A stretch of 43,530 nt of DNA, from the NCBI GenBank assembly GCA_947305795.1, contig CAMZEK010000020.1:1-43530 (forward strand), read 5' to 3'. This DNA is from an uncultured Bacteroidales bacterium. Its GTDB lineage: Bacteria; Bacteroidota; Bacteroidia; Bacteroidales; F082. The notes beneath the pieces are model-generated. The model had not been told where the DNA came from. It saw only the letters and a list, made by a program, of their open reading frames with translations, and did no database searches. Position numbers and translations under genes: made by a program. Shown here piece after piece: positions 1-8,153 of the stretch (the stretch's first letter is position 1; every line of letters starts with the position of its first letter).

Positions 1-76
1 TGCTCATCGAGCCGCTCTTGTCGAGGATAATCAGGTTATAGACCTGCGTCTTTGCGTTTGTGTTGCTTGTTTCCAT
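1..76 (-). CDS. VWA-domain protein, N-terminal fragment (cut by window edge)
   Basis: Only the first 25 codons lie in the window, read on the minus strand from an ATG at 74-76. The fragment ends in LIILDKSGSMS. The D-x-S-x-S part is the MIDAS metal-binding motif at the start of a von Willebrand factor A domain, and the hydrophobic LIIL stretch before it is the usual first beta strand. There is no signal peptide before the domain, so a cytoplasmic protein is likely. It lies 83 bp downstream of the Nudix regulator and on the same strand, so it may be co-transcribed with it. The rest of the domain is outside the window and its partner or ligand cannot be guessed. Confidence 0.7.
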   Translation of the reverse strand, partial: METSNTNAKTQVYNLIILDKSGSMS

Positions 77-93
77 AATCTGTTGTTTTATTG

Positions 94-133
94 GAATCTA
101 AAGATTTAAGATTTAAAGATTCAAAGATTCAAT
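94..133. repeat. Short AT-rich degenerate tandem repeat
   Basis: About five imperfect units of 7-9 bp related to AAAGATTYA fill the short gap between the VWA gene and the Nudix gene. The outer units (GAATCT and AGATTC) are also inverted with respect to each other, so a weak hairpin is possible. No function can be assigned. Confidence 0.5.
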
Positions 134-159
134 AATTTAGCTGAACAACTTCCAACTGA

Positions 160-966
160 TTAAAACTCTAGTTTGAAATTATTGTCTTCTTTAAGTTGGT
201 CGTAGCGTTTCTTGTTAAACGAGAAGCGAGTGCCTTTGCGGCGGCGGCTGTCGTCGTCCGAACGGGCAGCGGAGTAGGAGGGATGTGATTCGGCAGCGAT
301 GCTCCCAAACAAGGCCCCGATGTCCATGCTGCGCATCTCGCGGTGCTCTCCAAAATAATGCCTTTCATCGTCGTCTTCCACCTCGTCTAGGATGCCGGTT
401 TGCAAGATTTTCTTGTAGAAATTGCGGCGGTCGAACTGCACACCGAGGATGGCTTCATAGAGGCGTTGCAGCTCCGGGATAGTAAACTGATCGTCCAACA
501 GCCCGAAGCCGATGGGCTCGAAGTGGATGTCCTTGCGCAGCTTCTCCATTGTCTTTCTTAGGATATAGTCGTGGTCGAAAGCCAAGCGCGGCACCTCGTT
601 GAGGGCAAACCATTGCGCTTTAGCGGCATCGTCGCCCCCTTGCACCTCCGATTTCTTTGCCAAGGCATAGAAAGCAATGGTGATGACACGGGAGCGAGGG
701 TCGCGGTCGACATCGGAGAATGCCCCAACTTGCTTGATATAGCGCAAGTCAAGTCCCGTTTCTTCCCTCAGCTCCCTCAGTGCACCTTGCTCTGCCGTCT
801 CGTCCATGTTGAGGAAACCACCAGGAAAAGCCCAAGCGCCTTTGTAGGGTTCCAAACCTCGCTCGATGAGCAGCACTTTCAGGTCGCGCCCGTCGAAGCC
901 GAACACCACACAATCGGTTGTCACAGCCGGTCGAGGATAGTCGTAAGTGTATTTTTGTGTTTCCAT
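160..966 (-). CDS. NrtR-type Nudix transcriptional regulator
   Basis: 268 residues. An N-terminal Nudix domain (about 10-140) carries a complete Nudix box at residues 50-72: G50, E56, R64, E65, E68, E69 and G71 all fit GX5EX7REUXEEXGU. A C-terminal winged-helix region (about 146-200) contains RRNFYKKI, typical of the NrtR/AraR-like Nudix regulators that control NAD or sugar metabolism. In many such regulators the Nudix box is degenerate and only binds ligand. Here it is intact, so hydrolysis of an ADP-ribose-like compound remains possible. The upstream region carries three TGTGTAAA-type palindromes, which fits autoregulation. The C-terminus is charged and extends past the usual family end. 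The effector and regulon are unknown. Confidence 0.82.
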   Translation of the reverse strand: METQKYTYDYPRPAVTTDCVVFGFDGRDLKVLLIERGLEPYKGAWAFPGGFLNMDETAEQGALRELREETGLDLRYIKQVGAFSDVDRDPRSRVITIAFYALAKKSEVQGGDDAAKAQWFALNEVPRLAFDHDYILRKTMEKLRKDIHFEPIGFGLLDDQFTIPELQRLYEAILGVQFDRRNFYKKILQTGILDEVEDDDERHYFGEHREMRSMDIGALFGSIAAESHPSYSAARSDDDSRRRKGTRFSFNKKRYDQLKEDNNFKLEF

Positions 967-968
967 AT

Positions 969-1038
969 TGTGTAAATTTGACGCAAAAGTACAACTATTT
1001 CCAAAACCCGCAATGGAAAAATGTGTAAAATTTACACT
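969..1038 (-). promoter_or_regulatory. Promoter of the Nudix regulator with two operator-like palindromes
   Basis: On the minus strand a TACTTTTG box (984-991) and a TTG (1011-1013) are 19 bp apart, matching the Bacteroidetes -7/-33 promoter. A palindrome with perfect 7-bp arms, GTGTAAA-A-TTTACAC (1023-1037), lies just upstream of the -33 element. A weaker copy, TGTGTAAATTTGACGCA (969-985), covers the expected transcription start and touches the -7 box. This placement suits a repressor acting on its own gene. Confidence 0.62.
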
Positions 1039-1078
1039 TTTATTCTAGGGTGGATAATAACCTATTGGGATTCAGATG

Positions 1079-1113
1079 TTTGTTATGTGTAATTTATACA
1101 CATTATAAACAAA
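1079..1113. promoter_or_regulatory. Third TGTGTA palindrome, possible operator or terminator hairpin
   Basis: ATGTGTAATTTATACACAT (1085-1103) has perfect 7-bp outer arms and resembles the two sites at the Nudix promoter. It is extended outward by TTTGTT and AACAAA, giving a longer hairpin with a 4-base bulge. It sits just after the antiporter stop codon, so it could be a distal operator for the Nudix regulator, an AT-rich terminator of the antiporter operon, or both. Confidence 0.45.
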
Positions 1114-1114
1114 T

Positions 1115-2683
1115 TCAATCCGCCACATCGAAGTTGCAGGATTCAGCCTTTTTATTGACGGCACCGGGTTTGTCTTGTTGCTCGATGATGTCGGTAATCA
1201 CCTCTGAATGAAACATTTCGTCGACAAGCTCATGTGTCTTCGTGTTTTTTTTGTGTCGTTTCTTGTCTTTTTCCTTCCTTTGTGCAACAGCATCCTTCAT
1301 TTTTTGGTTGAAGCTGAGCAAACGCAAATAGATTCGATAGAGCCTTTTCTCCCTGTCAATCAGTGGGATAAGGATGGAATTGATGATGATGCTGAACAAG
1401 ATGACCGCAAAGACGATGTTTCTGACGAAGTGCGCCATCTCTATGTCGGGGATGTAGATGAGGGCTTGTGTGGCCAATACCGCCGCCGTCAATCCTTTGG
1501 GATTAAGGGCCGACATGAAGACCAATTCTTTTTCAGGGATGCCTTCCTTTCGCGAGATGGCAAAACGCACAGCGGGAATACGGATGATGAAAAGCAACAT
1601 GCTGATTCCCAGTCCGATGACGATGGGTTGCCATTGGCTCAGTTGGATGGAAATACCCACGTAGATGAAGAAGAAGGTTTTCAGCAGCAAAACCAGCTCC
1701 GAGAACAGCGAACGCTCAGTTTCGTTCAGGTTGACAGGCACTTTCTTGATGAATTTCTTCAGCCAGGCGTTATAAATGCTGTCGATATTGGCCAAACCAA
1801 TGCCAAAGGCGAGGGCGGCGATGGCGCCACTAAAGCCCATCCATTCGTTGAGGCCGTAAATGATGAACACGAATGCAGGTGTGGTCAGGATGGAGTATTT
1901 GATGTTGCGGACTTGGTCCAAAATAAGAGCCCAAAAAATGGCGCCGAAGAGACCCATCACGGTGGCTAAAATGAACGAAGAGAAGATGTTACCTAAAATC
2001 GCGCCGAATTCAAGATGCTTGCTTTTGACAGCTTGCATTAGTGCCAAAGCCAGGACGATGCTGAACACGTTTCCGATAGCGGCTTCAAGGATGAGCATAA
2101 TGGCGGGTTTTTCAGACATTCGCATTTGCCTGACGATGGGAATTACCACTGCCGAGGCTGTGCCGCCCAACATACAACCCAAAATCATGCTGACCACAGG
2201 ATCCAAGTTCAACGCCAGCCAACCGAAAAGCCATACCGCAAAGGCGGAAAGGATGAAATTGAAGGCCGTAAGCTTCAACGCACCTTTGAAAGAGTCTCTC
2301 AATGCGCTGAATCTCAACTGTGTACCACTTTCAAAAAGAATGGTCACCAAAGTGATGCCGGAGAAAAGGCTGCCAGCATTGCCGAGACTTTCGGGCGAAA
2401 CCCAATGGAAAACGGGGCCGATGAGCAGGCCGATAATGATGAGAAAGAGTACGTCGGGGATGCGTTTGCGGCTGAAGATTTCGCTGAAAAGGTGTGCAGT
2501 GAAGATGAGTAGGCCGATGATGGCGATGGTTAGGCCGATTTGTCGCGACGAGCTACTATTGGCCACTTGCTCCACCATGTTGTTGACAATAGTCGGTTCA
2601 GTAAGACTGTCGATAACCTGCGTCAAGGTGTCGTTAGCCCTTGATAATGTGTTTGTTGTGGGGATAAGGTCGGTCTGCATCAT
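1115..2683 (-). CDS. Cation:proton antiporter (CPA superfamily)
   Basis: 522 residues. After a polar N-terminal stretch of about 50 residues come roughly 12 hydrophobic helices, beginning with IGLTIAIIGLLIFTAHLF. Recognisable CPA features include RIPDVLFLIIIGLLIGP near the start and the glycine-rich GCMLGGTASAVVIPIV. The C-terminus is a charged cytoplasmic tail of about 75 residues with KEKDKKRHKKNTK and no RCK/TrkA domain. Such proteins exchange Na+ or K+ for H+ across the inner membrane; the ion cannot be read from the sequence. The gene starts 12 bp after the porin stop, so the two are probably one transcript. A start nearer the first helix (the Met of MVEQVANSS) is possible. Confidence 0.85.
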   Translation of the reverse strand: MMQTDLIPTTNTLSRANDTLTQVIDSLTEPTIVNNMVEQVANSSSSRQIGLTIAIIGLLIFTAHLFSEIFSRKRIPDVLFLIIIGLLIGPVFHWVSPESLGNAGSLFSGITLVTILFESGTQLRFSALRDSFKGALKLTAFNFILSAFAVWLFGWLALNLDPVVSMILGCMLGGTASAVVIPIVRQMRMSEKPAIMLILEAAIGNVFSIVLALALMQAVKSKHLEFGAILGNIFSSFILATVMGLFGAIFWALILDQVRNIKYSILTTPAFVFIIYGLNEWMGFSGAIAALAFGIGLANIDSIYNAWLKKFIKKVPVNLNETERSLFSELVLLLKTFFFIYVGISIQLSQWQPIVIGLGISMLLFIIRIPAVRFAISRKEGIPEKELVFMSALNPKGLTAAVLATQALIYIPDIEMAHFVRNIVFAVILFSIIINSILIPLIDREKRLYRIYLRLLSFNQKMKDAVAQRKEKDKKRHKKNTKTHELVDEMFHSEVITDIIEQQDKPGAVNKKAESCNFDVAD

Positions 2684-2695
2684 GGCTTTAGGGCT

Positions 2696-4756
2696 TTAGT
2701 TGAACAGTCTCCAATTGATACCAAAGAAAAACTTGCTATCGCGCATGGGGTAGTGGGGAGCAACGAAGCCATTGTGGTTGCCCACAAGCAGCATCATGTT
2801 GCTGTAGGCGACAAAAAGGTCAGCTTTTTTCACCTTGATGGAGATGGCTGCGTCGATGAAGGGGAAATTGCCGATTTCCACGTCGTTTTGTAGATAGAAC
2901 AAGTGGGTTGAAGGCATGTAGGCATCGGCGTGATATTTCGTGAAATACTGGACAGTGATGCTCGGTTGGATGGTGGCGGCCTTGTGGAAAAGGGGTTGCG
3001 AGTAAGCTACTTTCAGTCTGCCCATAAACAGCGGCAAATGAATAACTTCCTCATTGTTGGCCTTTTGCAGGCTTGCGAAACCTTCCAATTCGAAGCGCCA
3101 CAGCTTTTGGTAGAAGCTGAGATAGGCCTCGCGGATGCTGAACATGCCGTCGTATTGCGTGGGGCGTGCATCGGTGCCGAAGTAGATGTATTGTGCAATA
3201 CTGGTCTGCTTGACGCCGATGCTGTATGTCTTGAGATGATAGCTCAGCTCGAAATCCAAGTAGGTCGCGGCACTGAAATCGTTGTCCCAACGGAAATGGT
3301 TGGAATAGTAGCTCTGCTCAAACCAATTGGCGCTTTGGCGTTTCACCTCAACATTAAAGGTGGCATACCCCCAGTTTTTCCTAGTCGTTCCGAGAAATTG
3401 CTTCCACTGTCCCTTGACGTCGAAATCGCCGATTTGGTAGCCCAAAGTGATGAGTTCGGCTTGCCCTGTGATGCGCGTTGACTTGAACAGATTGACGATA
3501 ATGCCACCGTTCACGCTAAGCTGTTGGTAGTTTCTTACGGGAACAGTCTCCAACTCCATATAGTCATACCGTTTCACGTTGTAGAAGCTGTGCGTGAGGC
3601 CAGCGTAAACGTAAAACGGGATGTCGTCATTGTATTTTTGATAGCCTAAACTGTTCCATTTCAGCGTATTTTTGAATGATTGGATGAAGGTTGAGTCGGT
3701 CGTCTTCGTATTATTAAATAAGGTGTCGAAAGGTTGGTAGAAGGCTACAGCAGGGGATGACTCGATGTAATACAACTGATTGCGGCGATAGCTGAAATGA
3801 TGGCTGAGACGACCTAAAGTGAACTTTCGTGTTTTTGTTTTGTAGTGCACCTCAAGTGAATCAGCGAGTGAATGGATAAGGGTGTCTGATGTAAAATACA
3901 CAGAATCAATGGATAAACTATCGAAAAGTATGGGGGATGGCGTTTCTTCCTTCACTTTAACTTGGGTGGTTTGGGGCAGCAGATTGAAATAATGCTCCAG
4001 CCCCGCGCCAGTCGATTTGATGAAGTTGGTGGCATTGTTGAGGTTGGTGGGGATGACGGAATTGTCGGTCTCGGTGTTCGAGATGTAGGTTTCGTCATTC
4101 ACAATGCCGCCGTTTTCCTGCATCTCGAGCTTGTTTCGGAAGAAGTAGGCAGTCGCGCCATAACGCTCGTTCTTAGTGAGATAGTGGGCGTTAATCCAGA
4201 CGTAGTTGTTTTCCGATTTGTTGTTTTGGAACACGCCGGGCGAATAGTCCGAATTGATGGCGAACGATACAAAAAAACGCTGGGAGAACTGTCGCCCGAA
4301 ACGGAAGTTAAGGTGCTGCTCTTTGTCGCCACTTGTCATCACATAGCGGAGTTCGGAATAGGGTAGCACGCTTTGGTACGAAACCATCTGCCGTTCGTTT
4401 TGGAGATAGGCCAAGAATGCAGGCAACTCCATATCGAAGCCAACCTGATGCAGATAGTTGAATCTCATTGACTTATGTGCTAAACCTGTATTGCTTAGCG
4501 TGCTGTATATCGTGCTTTCTCTTTCCAATCTCTCGTAGTATGGGGCGTGGAAAGTGAGCGTGTCGATGACCTTGTTGGCGTTCAGAAAAATGCTGTCGAA
4601 CGAGAAATGATTATAGGTGACGTAAGTGGAATCGATGGGTTTTTCGCGAACGATGCGCGGTTTTGCAGGCGCAAGAGAATCCCTTGTAGGCTCTTGAGAA
4701 AAACCTAATATACTGAAAAACAATGCTATAAAAGCGACCAGCAGTTTCCTTGGCAT
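2696..4756 (-). CDS. Putative outer-membrane porin (PF14121-like)
   Basis: 686 residues with a Sec signal peptide (MPRKLLVAFIALFFSILGFS, cleavage near residue 21). The rest is rich in alternating aromatic and polar residues typical of outer-membrane beta strands, for example QHLNFRFGRQFSQRFFVSFA and YLDFELSYHLKTYSIGVKQT. The protein ends FFFGINWRLFN, with the terminal aromatic pattern of beta-barrels. This agrees with the Bacteroidetes putative porin family. It lies between an AlbA_2-domain gene and an antiporter on the same strand. A TAATTTTA sequence (4775-4782, minus strand), 18 bp before the ATG, is a near match to the -7 box. The substrate is unknown. Confidence 0.8.
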   Translation of the reverse strand: MPRKLLVAFIALFFSILGFSQEPTRDSLAPAKPRIVREKPIDSTYVTYNHFSFDSIFLNANKVIDTLTFHAPYYERLERESTIYSTLSNTGLAHKSMRFNYLHQVGFDMELPAFLAYLQNERQMVSYQSVLPYSELRYVMTSGDKEQHLNFRFGRQFSQRFFVSFAINSDYSPGVFQNNKSENNYVWINAHYLTKNERYGATAYFFRNKLEMQENGGIVNDETYISNTETDNSVIPTNLNNATNFIKSTGAGLEHYFNLLPQTTQVKVKEETPSPILFDSLSIDSVYFTSDTLIHSLADSLEVHYKTKTRKFTLGRLSHHFSYRRNQLYYIESSPAVAFYQPFDTLFNNTKTTDSTFIQSFKNTLKWNSLGYQKYNDDIPFYVYAGLTHSFYNVKRYDYMELETVPVRNYQQLSVNGGIIVNLFKSTRITGQAELITLGYQIGDFDVKGQWKQFLGTTRKNWGYATFNVEVKRQSANWFEQSYYSNHFRWDNDFSAATYLDFELSYHLKTYSIGVKQTSIAQYIYFGTDARPTQYDGMFSIREAYLSFYQKLWRFELEGFASLQKANNEEVIHLPLFMGRLKVAYSQPLFHKAATIQPSITVQYFTKYHADAYMPSTHLFYLQNDVEIGNFPFIDAAISIKVKKADLFVAYSNMMLLVGNHNGFVAPHYPMRDSKFFFGINWRLFN

Positions 4757-4822
4757 GGGACCTTATTTGGGCGGTAAAATTAAGAAAAAAGGCGGTTGCT
4801 TTTACAAATGCCCAAAATTGTG

Positions 4823-5476
4823 TCAAATGTTGCTGGTTTCTTCGGTGAGGCGGAAAAATGTACCTTGGCTCGTCTGGACGAGTTGGATGGTACCCACCAG
4901 AACGAAATCGGCGAGGATGGATTCGGCTTTTCTTTTGTTAAGGCGCGCCAATTGTTGGAATTCCTTCAAAGTAATCTCCTTATTTTCAGATAGATAATGG
5001 AGGAGTAGGGTTTCGGGTTCGGTAAATGCGATTTTGGCAGGTCGGGCGAACTTGTCCGATTTCCATACCTTAATTAATACGCTGTCGGCGACTAGATTCT
5101 CATCCTTGACACGCACGAAGATTTTGTAATCGCCTTGACTGTCAGGGGCTTTGTGCTTGTCGGTCTTGTCCTTTGGGATGATGACCTCAAGCACGGTCTT
5201 GCCGTTGATCTCCCATTCCTCGGTGGAATAGTGCACGGGTGGTTGGCAGTACATCTCCGCCGCCGCCTGAATCATGTGGATTTCCTCATCGGATCGCACG
5301 CCGGCAATGGCGCCGTTATCTTTCACCCCAACGAGAAGCCTTCCGCCATCGGTGTTGGCGAAGGCGGCGAGGGAACGGGCGATACGTCGACTGTCGGAAA
5401 TCTCAAATTTGAAGTCAAGCATCTGGTGTTCGCCTTCCTGAATCAGGTTTTGTATGTGCAGGTCACGGGCTTTCAT
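4823..5476 (-). CDS. AlbA_2/Schlafen-type putative DNA-binding domain protein
   Basis: 217 residues. Residues about 12-125 form an AlbA_2 (AAA_4, PF04326) domain: the early EGEHQMLDFKFEI is followed by IARSLAAFANTDGGRLLVGV and KDNGAIAGV, and later by YKIFVRVKDENLVAD. The last 65 residues (EPETLLLHYLSENKEITLKEF...) look like a winged helix. No signal peptide or membrane helix is present, so it is cytoplasmic and may bind nucleic acid. The frame is open 63 bp further upstream, but a TACCTTTG promoter box lies at 5484-5491 inside that extension, so the ATG at 5474-5476 is preferred. The transcript would then be nearly leaderless. Confidence 0.78.
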   Translation of the reverse strand: MKARDLHIQNLIQEGEHQMLDFKFEISDSRRIARSLAAFANTDGGRLLVGVKDNGAIAGVRSDEEIHMIQAAAEMYCQPPVHYSTEEWEINGKTVLEVIIPKDKTDKHKAPDSQGDYKIFVRVKDENLVADSVLIKVWKSDKFARPAKIAFTEPETLLLHYLSENKEITLKEFQQLARLNKRKAESILADFVLVGTIQLVQTSQGTFFRLTEETSNI

Positions 5477-5483
5477 CGGGCGG

Positions 5484-5491
5484 CAAAGGTA
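5484..5491 (-). promoter_or_regulatory. -7 promoter box (TACCTTTG) of the AlbA_2-domain gene
   Basis: Exact TAnnTTTG box ending 7 bp before the chosen ATG, which implies a leader of only a few bases. No clear TTTG is seen at the expected -33 distance. Confidence 0.5.
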
Positions 5492-5539
5492 GTGAATTTT
5501 TCGTAGTTCTATTAATAAAGGTACGCTCGGGAAATGCAA

Positions 5540-6052
5540 AAAAAAGCCAAATGCGACGGAGTGGGGAAGTGCCGAATAAGGCCAGTTTTAGCCCTGTAGA
5601 GCGTCCCTGTTTTCTCATTGTATTTTGGTATGTTTTGGAGAAAAAAACGTAAAATAGGGCAAATTTACTTGTGTAATACTATGAATTACAAATCTAAACC
5701 AAAAATGTATAAATGATTGAAAAATAATATCTTACTAATAAGTTTACAAAATAACAATACAGCTATAACATTTGTCAATGAATAGTTCAGAGTAAAAATA
5801 TTGAAAAACAGACAAATTGTTTATATAATACAATATAAATCAATATTTTATAAATTATAACTTGAAGTTATTTAATAAGAAAATTCTTGAGATTAGGATA
5901 AAATCGGTTTAATTCTTATTTTAATTATAAATATTTGTTTTTCAATTGAAAAAGTTGTTTTATTTGAATAAAAACTATAGAACGATACTGTTTTATTATA
6001 AGGTTTACAAAAATAAATAAAAAACAATTGTGTTTTGTAACAAGAAATGTTT
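5540..6052. other. Gene-free AT-rich spacer with palindromes
   Basis: No credible coding frame on either strand. A hand count over 5641-6060 gives 78 G/C in 420 bases, about 19% GC, far below the flanking genes. It contains a 15-bp perfect palindrome ATAACTTGAAGTTAT (5857-5871), a 16-bp perfect palindrome TTTTTCAATTGAAAAA (5938-5953) and the inverted pair TTACAAAA (6005-6012) / TTTTGTAA (6033-6040). The decamer GTTTACAAAA occurs at 5742-5751 and again near 6003. The spacer lies upstream of an XRE-type regulator, so operator sites are plausible. An unrecognised small RNA cannot be excluded. Confidence 0.6.
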
Positions 6053-6060
6053 TACTTTTG
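6053..6060 (+). promoter_or_regulatory. -7 promoter box (TACTTTTG) of the XRE-type regulator
   Basis: Exact TAnnTTTG box 46 bp before the start codon. A TTG at 6028-6030 is 22 bp upstream, slightly long but acceptable as a -33 element. The TTACAAAA/TTTTGTAA inverted repeat at 6005-6040 overlaps the -33 region, a good position for an operator. Confidence 0.5.
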
Positions 6061-6106
6061 TAAATTCAAATAGGTTGAAAAATTGAAATTCTAAGCGTTT
6101 GTCACC

Positions 6107-6544
6107 ATGGAATTTGTAGAAATGAAAGACCGCATTGCGCACATCATCCGCGCGAAAAACCTGACGGCAGCCGATTTTGCCCTTCGTCTTGGCATTCAGC
6201 CGTCGAACATCTCCCACCTTTTGTCGGGACGCAACAACCCCAGCCTTGAGTTCGTCAGGAAGCTGAAAGAAACCTTCCCGGAATACAATTTGGACTGGAT
6301 TGTATTCGGCAAAGGTCCGATGACGGTTTCAGAGCCGTTCGCTGAACCGAAACCAATGGTTGAGGCTCAGACAATGGAGCCAAAACCAGTTGAAAATGAG
6401 GTAGATATTTTTGAAGACACGTTGTTTACTACCGAAAAAACGTCTCCATCGGTTGAGCCGAAGTCCATCCCTTTGCCGAACGAGGTGAAGCGCATCATCA
6501 TGGTGTATGCCGACAATTCTTTCGAGATTTTGTCGCCGCGATGA
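6107..6544 (+). CDS. XRE-family helix-turn-helix regulator
   Basis: 145 residues. Residues about 6-65 form a Cro/C1-type HTH: MKDRIAHIIRAKNLTAADFA, then LRLGIQPSNISHLLSGRNNP as turn and recognition helix. A proline- and glutamate-rich linker (about 75-125) follows, and the protein ends with the short conserved-looking block NEVKRIIMVYADNSFEILSP. No ligand domain or membrane segment is visible. Translation may start at Met1 or at Met6 (MKDRIAH). It stands alone after the AT-rich palindromic spacer, so autoregulation through those palindromes is a reasonable inference. Its targets are unknown. The nrnA gene follows 69 bp downstream from its own promoter box. Confidence 0.8.
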   Translation: MEFVEMKDRIAHIIRAKNLTAADFALRLGIQPSNISHLLSGRNNPSLEFVRKLKETFPEYNLDWIVFGKGPMTVSEPFAEPKPMVEAQTMEPKPVENEVDIFEDTLFTTEKTSPSVEPKSIPLPNEVKRIIMVYADNSFEILSPR

Positions 6545-6586
6545 CGGTTTCTGTATATTAATTAGGTGTGAAAAGGGAAAAATTTG

Positions 6587-6594
6587 TACTTTTG
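6587..6594 (+). promoter_or_regulatory. -7 promoter box (TACTTTTG) of nrnA and the FKBP series
   Basis: Exact TAnnTTTG box 19 bp before the chosen ATG at 6614. A possible TTG start at 6584 would lie in front of this box and is therefore unlikely to be used. No clear -33 element is seen. Confidence 0.5.
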
Positions 6595-6613
6595 CGGACT
6601 TTTTGTGAAAGTC

Positions 6614-7636
6614 ATGCAGAAAGACGGTTTTTTCGAGCGTTTTGATGAGATTATCCGCACACCGAAGCGGTTTCTTTTGGCTTGCCATGTCAATCCTGAC
6701 GGCGATGCCATCGGTTCGATGTTGGCTATGTCGTTCTTTCTCAAGCAGAAAGGCCATCAGGTAAAGATGGCTTGCGCCAATGCTTTCCCTGATTTTTTGG
6801 CCTGGATGCCTGGAGCGTCTGATATACTTATTTACGAAAAGGACGGTGCGGAATGCGATACGGCTATCGCTGAGGCGGAATGCATTATCATGCTGGACTT
6901 CAATTCGTTGTCGCGTTCAGGTATTTTGCATAATGAGATTGGCAAGACACGTTGTCCACGTGTTTTGGTTGACCACCACAGAGATCCTGAGTTAGACCAT
7001 GTTACATGCTATTACTCAGAGACTTGCGTCTCGAGTGCCTCTGAAATCGTGGCCGAAATCATCTTGCATTATGGGATGGAGAATCTAACTGAACCTGTTG
7101 CTACTAGTTTGTTGGTGGGCATAATGACGGATACAGGTTGTTTCTCACACTCCATCTACCACTCCCGCACCTTCGAGTTGTCTGGCATTTTGATGGCTTG
7201 TTCCATGCCGTATCCTTTTATCCATCAGCAGATTTACGATAGTTTTACTGAGAATCGGCTGCGTTTGTTGGGTTATGCTATCAACAATAAGATGGAAGTT
7301 TTGGACGATTATGCTGTAGCCATTATTTCGTTGAGTAAGAAGGAATTGGAACGTTTCAATCATCAGGTTGGCGATACAGAAGGCGTGGTGAACTTTCCGC
7401 TTTCGATTGAAAAAATCAAGATGTCGGTGTTGATTACTGAACGTCAAGATCAAATTAGGTTGTCTTTCAGGTCGAAAGGCAATTTCTCGGTTCATGAATT
7501 GGCCAATAAGCACTTCAAGGGTGGCGGCCATATCAATGCGGCTGGCGGAAGCACCACGGGCATCAGCATGAAAACAACCATCAAACGGCTGAAAGCCATT
7601 CTGACTGAATATGAGGAACTGCGTTATGATGAATAA
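6614..7636 (+). CDS. nrnA: DHH/DHHA1 phosphoesterase, NrnA-like
   Basis: 340 residues. DHH domain motifs are all present: H25 and the two aspartates of NPDGDAIGS (D29, D31), D95 in MLDF, the signature DHH at 120-122, and D173 in MTDTG. The C-terminal DHHA1 domain has the nucleic-acid binding GGGH in HFKGGGHINAAGG. NrnA enzymes degrade 2-5-mer oligoribonucleotides and dephosphorylate pAp to AMP, using Mn2+ in the cytoplasm. The ATG at 6614 lies after the promoter box. The stop codon overlaps the start of the next gene, so the GldI-like lipoprotein is translationally coupled. From memory, a DHH phosphoesterase also sits next to gldI in flavobacteria, which supports the neighbour's assignment. 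Confidence 0.88.
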   Translation: MQKDGFFERFDEIIRTPKRFLLACHVNPDGDAIGSMLAMSFFLKQKGHQVKMACANAFPDFLAWMPGASDILIYEKDGAECDTAIAEAECIIMLDFNSLSRSGILHNEIGKTRCPRVLVDHHRDPELDHVTCYYSETCVSSASEIVAEIILHYGMENLTEPVATSLLVGIMTDTGCFSHSIYHSRTFELSGILMACSMPYPFIHQQIYDSFTENRLRLLGYAINNKMEVLDDYAVAIISLSKKELERFNHQVGDTEGVVNFPLSIEKIKMSVLITERQDQIRLSFRSKGNFSVHELANKHFKGGGHINAAGGSTTGISMKTTIKRLKAILTEYEELRYDE

Positions 7637-8150
7637 AGCTAAATATTTGATAGTGTTGGCTTTGTTATGGCTTTTCTCGTGCGGAGAGGAACCTAAACAA
7701 CCTGTTTCTATTCCGAAAAACGAGATGAAAAGCAGCATGGAGAAGGCCAACCGCTATTTGTTGAACGAGGAAGAGGAGGAGATTGAAAGCTATGTACGGC
7801 GCCATGGTTTGGAGATGGTTGCGACAGGCACTGGATTAAGATATCAAATTCTCAAGCATGGCGATGGAAATCAAGTGAAAAAGGGCGATAAGGTCAGTTT
7901 GGAGTATGAATTGTGTTCCCTTGCTGGAAACTTGTTTTATTCCTCTGAAAAAGACGGAGTTAAGTCGTTCGTTGTGGGAGAAGGCAATGTGGAGTCTGGT
8001 CTGGACGAAGCGATGAATTACATGCATTATGGCGATGTGGCCAAGCTCATTATTCCATTTCATTTGGCATACGGTCTGCATGGCGACGACAACCGCATTG
8101 GCGAATACACTACTTTGGTATATACGATTAAAGTTAATGATAATCAGTAA
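7626..8150 (+). CDS. gldI: GldI-like FKBP-type lipoprotein
   Basis: 174 residues. A lipoprotein signal peptide has the lipobox LFSC with the lipidated cysteine at 19, and a single FKBP domain covers about 70-172. It keeps the AYG element (HLAYGLHG) and the closing strands, but the VIPGW motif of active FKBPs reads NVESGL, so the tryptophan is missing and proline isomerase activity is doubtful. Length and architecture match GldI, the periplasmic FKBP-like lipoprotein linked to gliding and T9SS in Bacteroidota. The start ATGATG (7626-7631) overlaps the end of nrnA by 11 bp. The next FKBP gene begins 3 bp after the stop. GldI identity is inferred from context and size. Confidence 0.75.
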   Translation: MMNKAKYLIVLALLWLFSCGEEPKQPVSIPKNEMKSSMEKANRYLLNEEEEEIESYVRRHGLEMVATGTGLRYQILKHGDGNQVKKGDKVSLEYELCSLAGNLFYSSEKDGVKSFVVGEGNVESGLDEAMNYMHYGDVAKLIIPFHLAYGLHGDDNRIGEYTTLVYTIKVNDNQ

Positions 8151-8153
8151 ATT

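Noticed and set aside
1208..2699. Open frames of 253 and 279 codons on the plus strand
   Set aside because: They are antisense to the antiporter, which has a clear transporter pattern; the antisense products are polar without domains.
4823..5539. Longer start for the AlbA_2-domain gene
   Set aside because: The extra 21 residues lie over and upstream of the TACCTTTG promoter box and resemble no part of the domain.
6584..6613. TTG start 10 codons before the NrnA ATG
   Set aside because: It lies upstream of the TACTTTTG -7 box and would need transcription from a different promoter.
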